This document shows positions 24,721 to 37,900 of a stretch of 64,000 nt of DNA, one piece after another (the stretch's first letter is position 1; the number at the start of each line of letters is the position of its first letter). The translations under genes and the position numbers were made by a program. The notes below the pieces were generated by a model. That model saw only the letters and a list, made by a program, of their open reading frames with translations. It was not told where the DNA came from and did no database searches. Source of the DNA: Paralichthys olivaceus (Eukaryota; Chordata; Actinopteri; Pleuronectiformes; Paralichthyidae); contig NC_091113.1 of assembly GCF_024713975.1 (NCBI RefSeq), forward strand, positions 14,334,501 through 14,398,500. Direction: 5' to 3'.

Positions 24721-25839
24721 CGTGGGCCCTACGACAGAGACATGTGGTGTCATAGACCCATAATGCACCATACTACAGGACATTAGGCTAATGTTTTCTT
24801 TTTCATGTTTATTTGATTTATTTTGGGGACACAGTGAAATATGGAGCAATAACTCAATGCATCACAACTCAGCAGCTGCTGATTTCCAATAGCCATGGAG
24901 AAGGGCCTTTGAGAAAACAAACATAAATCTAGAAACAGTTTATAAAATAGTTTCATCATGGAATTCATAACAGATTCAACTCTATGGTGAATCTCATACT
25001 CTGGGGAAAAGTAAAACACAACTGTATCCATGGCAGCAGACTGACTGCTCTCAGCTATGTTCCCCTTATCACTGCCTTCAACTTTATCTGTTCCCTCTCC
25101 AGGCAACCCGCATGGCATCCTTTCTTCTCAAACTGGGTCTATTTCTTCTGCGTGTGCGTCACAGAGCCTTTGTCGGGTTACTGATGAGGTCTTGGTGTTA
25201 GTGCTCAGGCAACAGGCTGTGGGCACAACGCAGAAGAAAGAACCAAAAGGGTTTTGACAACCCAGAACAGGATGCTGAACAAGAAGCTGATCCCTCAAAA
25301 TTCTTAAAGCATATATTAAAAAAAAAAAAAAAAGGCAACCATTTGCAGCCAAACAACAAAGACACTACAAGGACTCTGTTCTCTGAGATTTGTTTCTTGC
25401 TGCAACCTGCCTGAGTGAATCTGACCGTTTCTATTGAGGGCCGGGGGGTTTTACAACATGGTAATGAGCAGCGCAGGCCTCCTCTGTCCACTCTGCCTCT
25501 ATAGCTGTTGCTGAGAGACAAAGTAGAAGTCACCCAGACGCTCAGAGAGAGTGAAGAAGAGGCCTTTAAAACAACGCCGCCACCATAACTCATGGTGTGT
25601 GTGCAGGACGAGGGGAGTGGGTGCTGGTGGAGGGAGAAGAGTTGGGTTTAATGTGAAAGAAGAGGAAAAAAAAGTGTGACTTGTACACAGACGCTCGGGA
25701 TGAGGAGAAAATGTGAGGAAAAGAGTTGAAGCCAGAAGACTCCAGCCATTTAATACAAGGAGGGGAGAGTATTGATTTCCACAATGCTCCTGCATAGAGT
25801 ATTTTTTCATCCTGGTGAGAATGTGATTTGCTCTGCAAG

Positions 25840-25915
25840 ATGACAGGCACGCTCGTGGCAGAAAAGCAGGTGCTGCCCTGGATTCTTTGTTTGGTTTTGA
25901 TCACAGTAGCTGGAG
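25840..25915 (+). other. pkd1: pkd1 first coding exon: signal peptide
   Basis: The ATG at 25840 opens MTGTLVAEKQ followed by the hydrophobic core VLPWILCLVLITVAGG, a classic secretion signal. It ends GGAG|gtgag in phase 1, which joins to the lectin exon as G|AA (Glu). No LRR-coding exon lies between them. Confidence 0.85.
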
Positions 25916-28900
25916 GTGAGAAGATTTATTTTATTGAAGGCTAAAATTAATAAGTTGACATTTTCTTCGTCTTCTTCAGTGGATTCCAAGACAGCAAGAT
26001 GTCTCTGGACTCATGGAAATTTACTTTTGAACATCATCCTAGACAATTCCTCTTATTAGCCCTCATTTTATATTTTATAAGGTTTTTATTTAATTTAGCA
26101 TCACATTTCAGGAAGAAGTGTTTTTACTTGTACAACATTGATATGTTTAAAAATGTGTAGTGTTACACATGCTTCACACTCTTCAATATACCTTTACTTT
26201 AAATCTTTACAGTTTAATGATGCTCGATAAAATAAATGGAGTATTGCTATTCTTTCAATCAAATCTATTGCAATGTAATTTGCACTTATGTGTTCAAATG
26301 TCCCATTCAAAGAAACAATTTACAGTAGTTTAAGTACAAAAATGAGTGTTTGATCAAAGAAAAGATGCAAAGAGAAAGTCAGGCTGTCAAACAGTTGGTA
26401 TCACGGCTGTTCAGCACCTGTATCGTCTGATAGTGAGTCAGTTGTACTCATGTGCCATATGAGCTCCACTTTTTCAACTCTTACCAACTGACTTACCAAT
26501 TTTCTTGCAGAGAAAAAAACTTAATTTTCATTTGCCACCTCAACATACAGCTGTTTGCTTTCTCTCTATGTGATATTATTATTGATCTGTTGCACGTTGT
26601 CAGCTCAATGGGATTTTTCCTCTCTAGAAGAGGTTCCTTGCCCAGAAGGAGGTCGGATCCACTTGTCCAGCGTGCGTTGCTACTGGATGTCAGAGGTGAC
26701 GTCTTCGTGGTCTGAGGCTCAGCATTCATGCAGAGAGACTCCAGGAGGTGATCTGGCATCTGCTGACACTCCAGAGCTGCAAACGTTCATCCACTACTCC
26801 TTTCCTGCGTGAGTCCTACATGAACAATGTCTGTCTACACTGGCATCGTGTTTTACTCCTCTCTGTTTCAAGAGCAGATGTGTTTTGTTGTGTGTTCTTG
26901 TTTTAGGAAAACCACTGTGTGGGTATGGATGAGGGGAGAAGGGTCGGAGAAGGCTGGGGTTGTGGAGCCGGTGAGTCCTGCACGGTGGGCTGGAGGTAGT
27001 GAGAGGGGGTGTACTCAGATTGCTCTGGGTTCAATGAGACAGTGGAGAAGAGCTCAATGTGCTGGACGATACCTCTACCTCTGTGAAAAAGGTTTAACCG
27101 GTAAGACTTTTGTTTTTAACATATAAAACATAAAATCTCCTTCATTATTTATGTAGTATGTGGACAATCTGCGCCCATAGAGACGACATTGACATATCTG
27201 GTTGATGCTCAGGAGTAGAGAATAACAGCAGACGTGTGTGTGGGTGATTTTGGTTGATCCCACGCAGAGGCTCTACCACCTATGGACAGTTACCTGACGG
27301 GATGGGTTCACATGAGCGGCATCTACACCCAAACCCAGATACAACCTCTTCTCAGCGTCCCAGACATTGGACAACACACAGTGGAGGTTCGTAAAATGTG
27401 ACCAGGGTGGACAGAGGAAGAGAAGACACATGTAGAGCAAAACATCACAACCACACAGACATGATAAACTTCTCATCAGAGGTTTCAGCTCAGGACTGAA
27501 ATCACTGGTCCAAATCACAGATTCCAGGCCATTGGTAGTTTTATTACAATTACTGTGGTGTGGCAGGATGGAAATTACTGTGGGGGAACTTGACTAATGA
27601 TGGATAAAGTGTAATAGATATTATATATTTTTAAGATGCATATTGCTGTAAGCTTATATTCCAATGTTGGTGCATGAAAAACAGTAAACAATGAGGCGAA
27701 AAGTAATGGATAGATAGTAAAATAGCTAGCAACTGAAAAGTAAAGTGGTTGAAACAGGTCAAGTACTAACTGATCTGAATATTGTTTTTTTTAACCCTCT
27801 CAAGCCCCAGAGTCGCCATTTCCAGAAAACAGAAGCACAGTGCTCTTTCTGCTTTGGTCACGCATCAGCAGCAGCAGCCAAATTATTTCCACACAATTAT
27901 ATACCCGCTAAAGTCTTGTTGAAATATTCCCACAGATGCAGCTGTTCCCAGGCTTGTGGTTCAGTCATGCAGGTCAGTTGGTAAAGGTTAAGCTTGTGGT
28001 TCAGCCAAGCCCACAGTCCTCCCTGGCCCGTGTTCAAATCCTCCGACCCTACTGCGACCCCAACCACCACCTGGTACCTCCAGGTACAGCACATCAATAG
28101 CATGACGTCTGGAAGCTATACTGTTGTGTCTTTCTTACAGTACTGAAGGTATTGCTAAACAGTCCTGTTGAGTACTTTTATGCAAGAATCTCCTCTTTGC
28201 TCCTCAGGTTGCAGCTCTCTCCTTAATCCGTTTAGCTGCTGCTCACCAGTACCACTGTGTAACACTACAGGGGGCTGCAGCATGGGTCAGTACTGGTGCC
28301 ACCTGCTGGAGGCCTGTGTGCCCAACACCAGTCCCTGCAGCCCCTACGATTTTGCAGCGAGTGGCCGTGGCTTTGCTTTACCTCCCAGATACCCTGCAAT
28401 ACCACCCTTCTACCACCTGGTAGCAGACCTGTCTCTGAGAATAAACCCCAGCTCTGAACTGAAAACTCTGAGCGTGAGTTGACCTTTGTTGCACTTTGAT
28501 ACAGTTATTCATTATGAATCAGGTCAAAGTAAATAGTAAATAGTCCTGTATCATTGTCGTTTTCTCTACTACAGGTGCTTCTTCCAGATGCAGCAATTAT
28601 GGTGTACCCTGATGATATTATAGCACTACAACACACGCGGGACTCTGGAACCTTTCTACATTGCCGCAGCAGTGAAGCCTCTCAAAACTCCCCCTGGCGC
28701 CAGAGTTACCTGTCCCTTAGAGGGGCCCAATGGGGAGGTTGGTGGCAGGGAGGCCTTACTTCACTGTCCGAAGGAAGCCAGTGGGTGGACGGGGTAGTCT
28801 GTGATCTGAGCATACTGTACATAGACACCCTCCACAGGGGCACTGAGCTCGATGGTATCTTTGGTTTCACCCACACAGAGACAAACACACCTCCTGATGT

Positions 28901-31900
28901 TAGTCTTCTAACTACAGCTCCTCCTCCAGATCCCAGATCAAAATTTAGGCTTAATATCATCCTCCCCCTGCCGGACAAAAAGAACCAAATTCATGTCCAA
29001 ATCAACACCCCGACACTCATTGTGGTAAAAGTCCTGTCTGCTCAGAGAGCAAGGAGCTCATGGTCAGCCCCAGTGCTCCAAACTGGGGTCCCGTTTCTCT
29101 CATCGTGTCCTGAAGAGGTGGCTCCATCTCAGCCTGGCTGTAAGAGGCAGTCTCCTGATGAATGGTTCTCCTCTGTCACTCTCTTGCTGCCCTCAGTGGG
29201 GGTTCAGATGTTGAATATCAGTGTGGTGGATGAAGTGAGCGCTCAGAGTGTGCAAAGTGTGAGTGTGAGAGTCTGTGGCTACGAGGCAGTGACAGGGCTC
29301 AGTGTTGAGCCTCATGGACGTCTCAGGATGCTAACAGACACATCACAGGTGAGAATTTACAACACATGCCATTTGCATTCAAGCCAAAGTTTTTAGTAGC
29401 CATGCTAGCATTGTGGGTCAAGATGTCAGTAAGACAATCACTTTGGTCAACACTGAAATATGTCACTATTGTATTGCATTTGTAGAGCCCATATTCAGAA
29501 AACACAATTTGCCTCATAGGGCTTAACAAGGTGCGACATCCTCTGTACTTAACCCTCAAGAAGTGTAAGAGATGACTATAAAAAAACTATTAATTGGGGA
29601 AAACGTAGAAACCTCTGTTTGAGAGTTCCCTATCCCAGGACTCACAGAAGTGTAGTAGATGTCACTGAACATATTAACAAAATAACAGTATTTACAACAT
29701 TGATTAGAAAAACTTTTTAGTATAATGGAGAGGTCTATCAATGGTAGAATGATAATGTCTTGATAACTATTTATATATATCTATAAGGTTTGACACAGAT
29801 ATTCAATATATTTCAAGTTAGTTTGGTCAAAGGTAAAATTTTTACAATACTTTGGTGGAATACCTGCAAAACTGACATTCCCATAAATTTCAGCTGCATG
29901 CTAAAAAGCTAAACTTTGTGAGCATGTTTGCATACGGATGCTTGATTTTAACTTAGCAAGAATTTGCTAATGTAGAGTTATATTGTTGAGGAATGTTGTC
30001 ATGGAAAACTTGAATTTTACCAGAATGCACCCCATTTCTTCACATTTCTCTCAGTGGCATCTTCTGTGTTTTCATATTGCAGTCATTTACAGCCAAAGTG
30101 GAGCATGGTTCCGCAGTAACATTCACATGGGTTATTGACAACCTGGAGCAGTTTGCCTATGAAGGGGAATCTTACAGTGTAGCGTTTAAGAGACCTGCTG
30201 AGTATAAACTCAAGGTAAGGCGTTTGTTTGGTTGCTTCTTTTTGATGTGCTACTAATCTGACTTTTTAAAATGAATCTGTAAACTTTATCTTAGGTTACA
30301 GCATCTAACCCTGTGAGCTCCCAGAGCCTGGAAATCCTCTTGATTGCTGATGAAATGAGCCCAATGGCTGAGCCAGAGTTGCTGTTTGTCAGGGAGGTCA
30401 TAGCTGTGAATGTGACCCACCTCTACACCCTCAGAGTCAAAGTGGACATCTCCCTGCCAGTCACCTTTGGGTAGGACATTATTCATCAATAACCCTTTCA
30501 AATCCTCAGAGAAAAATGTGGATATATTGTATCATGTTGACTTTACGATGGAGAATTCCACCTCCAACACGCAGGTGGGATTTTGGAGACGGCAGTGAAA
30601 AGGTGAGCCACACCCAGGCTGCTCCATATCAGACCATGGATGGACTTATGGAGAGTGGAGAGAAGCAAATGTACGTCCAGGACTCGGTGAACTATACCTA
30701 TTCTTCTCCAGGTAAATACACACAAACTGCTGCATAAATCAGCATTTTAAAATTAAGAATGTATGAAATACTCCATGCATAAAATTATGACTCAATTCAG
30801 CAGTTTCTATCAGTTCTATGAAGCATTCTAGCATCTTTCATTGTATTGTTTTGCTATTAAACCCTGCAGTTTTACACAGGTTGATATTCTCTCACTGTGG
30901 TCGTAGGTGGCTAAACCCACAGTACACTACTAGACAAAACAAAGTAAGCCACTAGCTGGTGAGCATAGTGCAACAACAAAACACAACAAATACACAAAAT
31001 AACATGATAACACAAAAATGTCTTGCATGAGACCAAATTGAAAAAAGTGAAAATTGGAATATTTGTCAAATGGACCTTATCTTAATAACAGATATTTCCT
31101 GCAGGAGAAATAAACCAAATATTTGACTGAAGTTTGTCAGGTGGACGCTGAAACTACTTTAAATAAAATACAAATGTTGCTCTGTATCTGTACCTATGAT
31201 TTGCAGCTACTTGCTAATTGAGTCATAACAACGTCATAAATTGTTGTGTTTACAGTTTATTTTACTCTAGGTGGGCAAAATGCAATACAGATTTAAAACA
31301 GCTTCAAAGATATAGCTAATTGAGAAAACAAAAAATGAATGTGTGGGACATATTGTAGAATGGCTGATTATAGCAGCTGTTATTTGGACAGAGATCCATG
31401 TATCATTTTGAGATCTTAAAGTCAAATAGATTTTTCTCTGTTGTTCAATATAGGTGACTTAACACTTCATGTCCAAGTCTCCAATCAATTTGAAGACATT
31501 GGCACATCAATGAAGATTATCGTCCGCCCTGAGTTAGGTCATGTCCACATTTCCTCTTCCCCTGTGGTGCCCACTGTCAATCATACACTTCTTCTGGAAG
31601 CTGCTGCAGAGCCCTCCACCTTTGGTGTCTTCTATAGATGGGACTTTGGCGATGGCTCCAAAGGTGTCCAAGGCATCCACCATAAAGTAAATCACACTTT
31701 TACATCTGCTGGACTTTATAATGTCACAGTGTGTGTCAACAACACTTTGACGGCCCTGACCACTTGGCTCATCTTGGAAGTTATGGAGGAGATCTCTGGA
31801 TTAACCATAAGCTACAGCGAACCTAATGAAGTGAACTCTGCCACAGATTTCAGAGCTAAGGTAGCCACTGGTACAAGTCTCATCTGGGATTTTGACTGTG

Positions 31901-34900
31901 GTGATGGGTCCCTACAGGGCACCCTTACAGATGGTTCCATCTCACACATCTATAAGTTTCCAGGGAATTATACAGTGGTTGTGATTGTCTCTAATTCTGT
32001 CAGCAAAGCTCAGCAGTCTATCAGGGTAGAGGTCTATAGTCTGGCTGTAAGTGGAATTCTCCCTATAGAATGTATCATAAATGGAACAGACACACAGCTC
32101 ACTGCTCTGGTCACTGGGAAAATATCCTTTCTCATTTTCCATTGGCGATTTGGCGATGGATCCCCTGTGGCTGTAGTGGCAGGTCAGTCCACAGCCATGC
32201 ATTCATTTCCAAGGCCAGGTATTTTTAATGTTAGCCTGACAGTGTTTAGTTCTGTTTCATCTGTATCAATTAATACGAGTGTTTGTGTCGAAGCGCCAAT
32301 AACCAGCATGACAGTGCAGTCATCACAGGATGTTGTAGCAGTAGGAGAAGAGGTATGCTTCAGGGTGTTAGTTTCCCCCAAACAAATGACAGGTTACCAA
32401 TTCAAGTGGTTTAGCAACTCCTTTACACCCGCTGCCAAGACGGAAACCTCTCAGGAGTGTTTTGTGTGTGAAGATGAGGGCGTTGAAGAGCTATCAGTAA
32501 TGGCAAGTAATAATGTCAGTAATCAAACAGCCAAAGTTAGCATCACCATTCAAAAGCCTGTGAGTAAACTGTCTGTGGGACATGATAGTCAAAGTGACAC
32601 ACTGACACTCAATACATTAGTGTCTTTTTGGGTTGCTAATTGCAGTGGAAGCCATGTGTCAGTGCAGTGGGACTTCGGAGATGGTTCTCCGATAGAGCAG
32701 AACGAGAACGTGTCACATGTCTTTACCTCGACAGGTCAGTTCACAGTCACTGCCACGGCATCTAACATGGTGAGCAGGGAGTCTGCATCCATCAAAGTGA
32801 ATGTTCTACTCCCTGTTGCAGACTTAACCCTTCACAGCAACCAGCCCTATGCTGTAGTAGGAGAGGAAACTCTTATCACTGCAGTTAGTAGTGCAGTCAG
32901 CAGCACCAGCTTCTACTGGACTGTTGATGGTTTAACTTCAACCAAAACAGGGACCTATCAATTTAAATTTGCTTTCCCCGAACCAGGGGTGTATCAAGTG
33001 AGGGTTGTAGCCCAGAACTTGGTGAGTAGAATGGAGGCAGCTATTTTAATTGAGGTCTTGGAAAGAATAGAGGGTCTTCACATTGATTGTCCCAGTCTGA
33101 CCAATATGAAATATGCACCAACACAAGAGGAACTGCTATTTCTTGCTTCAGTCACCAAAGGCTCCAATGTCATGTATCATTGGCTTGCTGCGCAGAGTGG
33201 AATAAACCAAGAGATCACTGGTGATGGCAAGCTTTTTCATCTGTTGGCTGAAACGCCTGGTGGGTTATCAGTTCATGTAAGAGCCTCAAACACGTTGGGT
33301 GAGGCCACAACCACTGTTTCTCTGGTAGCAGTGGAGCGTGTAACAAGTGCATGTGTTGCAACTCATTCAAACATTGTGGCATTAGGGAAATTAGTTAATA
33401 TTTCTGTGTCTGTTGTTACAGGGTCAGACCTAGAGTACCTTTGGTATATGAACTTTGATCCATCACCCTTGCGGACACATGTACCCTTTCTTCTCCACAA
33501 TTTTACAAGTTTGGACGATGGTCTTGTCACAGTGGTTGTTCAGAATGTACTCAGCCAATGTAATGATACCAAACAGCTTATAGTCCAGGAGGGTGTGCAA
33601 GAGGTGGACTTTGAAATTGAAGGAAAGACACGTCCATTTCATATCAGTGCAAGTGCTGCTGTTTCCCTCCGTGGGCTTATTCGTAAGGGCAGTGACCTGC
33701 ACTGGAACTGGGAAGTTAGACGTTTTAAAACCAACATTTTTGATGCTACTAATCAAACCTTCATCTACACTTTTACAAATCCGGATATATACCAGGTGTC
33801 TTTGAATGTCTCCAATGGGATAAATTGGCAGATGGTTTCACACAGGATCACTGTCCAGGATGGAATCAAAGATTTGCAGTTGAATATAAGCAAATCTTCC
33901 CTTTGCAGTGAAGAAGAAGCTACTTTTATTCCGACAATTTCCAAAGGAAGCAATGTGAGCTTTGTTATAACACTTAAAAACAAAGACTGGATTCATAGCC
34001 AGACCATTCTCGAAGGTCAAAACAGCTCATTAAGCCTTTCAGCTGGGAGATATTCTGTTACAGTGGAAGCTTGGAACCTGGTCAGCAGCACAGAGGTGTC
34101 TTCCAGCATTCTGGTCACTGAGCGCATTCAAGGTTTGCGACTTGTAAACAGTAGTTCTGCTGCACTGGAGGCTCTGAAAGGAACCCATTTCAAAGCAGAG
34201 GTGCAAAGTGGGTTTCCAGTTATTTACACCTGGATGTTTCACTTGGTGGGGTTGAAGCCCACATGGCTGATTGGTCAAGAAGTAATATTTACTCCACCAG
34301 AGAGTGGTTCACTGTCTATCAGTGTTGTAGCCAGCAATGGTGTTTGCTCACAAATGCTGAATGAGACTGCTTCAGTGGAGTGGCCGGTTAAGGAGATAAA
34401 GCTTGTTTGTCTTTCAGAGAGAATATTTGTTGGACATGCGGTCATGTTTTCTGCAACAGTGAGTGGAGGGAGCAACGTCAGATACCTCTGGGACTTTGGA
34501 GATTCCACTAAAGCACTGGTGACAGACTTGAGAACAGTTAATCATACTTATTATATTGCTGGAAAATACAGTGTTATGGCCAGAGTTGTCAACAGTGTTA
34601 GCCATGTGTCCACACAGCTTCACTTGGAGGTGGAGGAGCTCCAGTGCTCCAGCCCACAAGTTTCTCTAGTCCAGAGCCAATCTACTATCTACAGATCTAG
34701 ACCGAGTTTCTTTGAAGCCAGCGTGGACGTTAACTGCTCTGTTTACAAGACCATGTACCAATGGGACATATACAGAGGGTCCGATTTTACCACTTTATCT
34801 GGGAACAAAGTCTTTCTTCGGAGTCAAGTGGATGCAGCTTCTCCTTTACTATTACTCCAGAGGCATACTCTTGATGTGGGACAGTATTGCCTTGTGTTCA

Positions 34901-37900
34901 CCGTTACGCTCCAGGAAACTCCTGTATTTGTCCAGCGGACCACTATCATCACAGTGGTCCATTCCCCGCTGGTACCTGTCATCAAGGGAGGCTCGCACAA
35001 ACTGTGGCCAAGCCTCAGTAACCTCACCCTGGACGGATCTGAGTCTTATGACCCTGATGCGGAGCCCGGAGTGGAGGATACGCTAGAATATCACTGGACC
35101 TTCATGAGAGCGGTAAAGGCCTTTTGATGTAATTGCAAACTCAGTGTATTGAAAACCATGTTGTGAGTTGTGTATTAATGATTAAGAAATGAAAACTAAT
35201 TTAAGAACAGATAGGTGGTGTGATGCATTAATCCTTTAATACACACTGGACACACTTCTAACACCTGCGTTTTCCTGTATTTACAGAACTCTGCACAGTC
35301 TCATTTTGTGAAACAGCCCATTGAGAGCAACAACAGTAGAATGACTTTATTCACCGAACAGCTGCACCCAGGCTCGGTCTACATTTTCACACTCACTGTA
35401 CACAAGGCAGGAAGAAAGCATGCATCCGTCAACCAGACTGTGAGTGTTACACATATTACATGTATGTTTGAAAATGTTATTTAACTAATGATTTATTTAT
35501 GCTGATGATGTCAACCACTTATCTTTAGGTAACTGTGTGTGAAGCCCCTGTGCTTCATGTGACAGTGGAATGTGTGTCCTGTTATGGCCACTCCTCCTCT
35601 CAACACAGTTATAACAGTGCCATCATCATGGCTGGACGATGCGAACAATGTGATGACCAGATTCAGGTAATGTTTCTGAAACAATTACACATAATAACTT
35701 TTTTTTTTTCTGTAGAAATCTGGTAAACATGTCTCATGAGGATAATTCAAATGTTGAAAGTAATTTGACAACACACGACTGCAAATAGTCAAAACAAATC
35801 CAGAAACACGCTGCTGCGGAATAATAATGTCCCCATCTGCAGAATCACAGCTTTTTTTCAAACCATCAATTTCGGAGTTTCAGATCAGAGCTGTGCACAA
35901 CGCTGGGATTTTCAAGCTTCTGAAAAGTGGGCGTATTAAACTCTGAAACAACGGACAAATAATAGTAGTGTAGGTGTACTTAAATCAAGTTACAAATTGA
36001 ACAACCATGTCTCAGCCAACTGTTTTTTTTGTTCCCAGCAAACATTTCAATAGTCAGTCAGAAGAGGATGTAGTCTTTATTTGCTTGAGTTTTGTCTATC
36101 TTATCTGCTCAGATTATTCATTTGTTATAGGACGTTTCAATCCACATTCAATTGTAACAAGGCTTAGTGTGTCATAATCATGTGTCTATCCACAGTTCAA
36201 GTGGAGTGCTGAAGTCCAGACTGGCGTGACACTTGACCTTGATGACGTCGCTCCCTCTACAGGGACACATTCTCCTAACTTGGTGGTGCGTTCAGGTGTC
36301 CTCAAACCAGGTCTGAGTTATACCTTTACTCTCAATGTCTCCCAGCCTGGTGGAGGTCAATGGGGCAGTGCCAGTCAGACTATACTGCCTAACAATCCAC
36401 CACATGGAGGCCTCTGTGATCTGAGGCCAGAGTCTGACGTACGTCTGCTGGAGACTGTGGTCACCTACAACTGCTCAGGTAATGTGTTGTGTTACACAGT
36501 TCAATTTGCGTCAGTGCATTTCTTAATGTGCCTTTTCGCCTTGTTCTTGATGCATTTTAATTTTTGAAAGATTACTTTTTTAAGTGTTGCCTTTTCAGAT
36601 AATTAAAAGTTTTGTCTTATCTTATTTTAATTCCAGTGTACCACTGGTCAAAGCTTTGCTCTGTTATTTTTTGGTAGGCTGGCGAGATGATGAAGGCGAG
36701 GCTTCTCAGTTGATCTACACCTTCCAGGTTGCACCATGTCAGCCAATCAGCACAATGTGCCCCACACTTACTCTGTACAGGTGACTACTGGCCTCTATTT
36801 TTAAACTGTTACTACAGAAACAAAGTTTAATCCTAACCCAAACATTTAAAACATTTAAAATCTAATTTCCCCTTTAAAAATTAAGCTTCCAGCATATTGT
36901 AATTCTTTCCCAGGGGAACTCGTTCAACATTTGGCAGCCTGGTTCCAATGGGACAATCAGGGCAAGAAAAAAAACTGTCACTCATCACAGTCACTGTATT
37001 GGTGGAGGACCATCTCGGCTCAAATGTCATTGCTCTGAACAGGTAAAAAGAAAAATCATTTGTGTGAAATACATCATGCCTAATTTCATAGTCAAGATTT
37101 AGTCCACTTTCTCTATCTTTTGGATTCCTCCACTCTCAAGAACACTGACCATTGAAAATCCAGCAGTGGACGAAATCACCAGTGAGTGGCTCAGAAACAA
37201 GAGCCAGACCGAGCTGTGGGCTTTAGTCCAACATGGCAACCCTCAGGAGCTCATCCCTTACACCATTGCCCTCACCAGCCAGCTCAATCAGGTAGTGTGT
37301 CATATCTTCACATTACAGTGCATACAGTGCTTTTCTTCACCACCAGATAACATGATAACTGAACATCTTAGACATAAGATTTAGAATAATGAGTTTCACC
37401 CCTGTCAACAGATGGCGTCTGAACGGACCCCTCAGGAGCTCATGGACAGGAGGGAGATCCGGGTAAATGTGTCTCAAGCCCTGGCCTCTCTCCCCGTGTC
37501 CTCCTTGATGGATGTTGATCAGATCAGCTCAGCGTTGGCACGGGCAAGCGTAAGTGAACACTACTATTTTATATATATTTGCCCAATTTTCAAGTTATTC
37601 ACAGTTACAACTTTATTAATGTTGAATTATTAACTTTTTATTTCAGGCTGTACCTGATGAGTTGGTATGCGAAGGCTGCCAGGAGAAGGTTCTAGAAGCT
37701 GTGGGGAAGATGATCCTTGTGATGGAGGAACAGATGAGTCCTGGTGTTTCATCAGCTCTTGAAACAGGAAGAAACATCCTTCATGTCTTAGGTGCTCGTC
37801 TTGCATTATACGCTAACTTAATTTACCTAGGGATCAATAAAGTATCCATCTAGCCATAAGAAGTGACAGAACAGGACCACAGATGTACAGAACTGGTGAA

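Larger units (their letters stand above)
22609..25839. other. Divergent spacer between asb12 and pkd1
   Basis: Holds a TA-rich microsatellite (22862-22888), a fragment with 'tatacagtctatgg' (about 23895-23910), a relic lectin exon (24318-24372), a GCTAACATG-rich repeat (24452-24720) and a poly-A run (25318-25334). No leucine-rich-repeat or WSC coding sequence is visible in any frame. Any 5' UTR exons or promoters of either gene could not be fixed; an ATATAAA at about 23405 is TATA-like but unsupported. Confidence 0.6.

Noticed and set aside
25198-25904. Minus-strand ORFs of 100-131 codons upstream of pkd1
   Set aside because: They are overlapping, low-complexity reads of repeat-like sequence and the complement of the signal-peptide exon, with no family resemblance.
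28706-28978. Minus-strand 90-codon ORF
   Set aside because: Shadow of the pkd1 exon 28575-29348.
31441-35127. A 1,228-residue open frame as a stand-alone gene
   Set aside because: It is a single exon of pkd1 flanked by an acceptor (tatag) and a donor (gcg|gtaaag), with matching phases on both sides.
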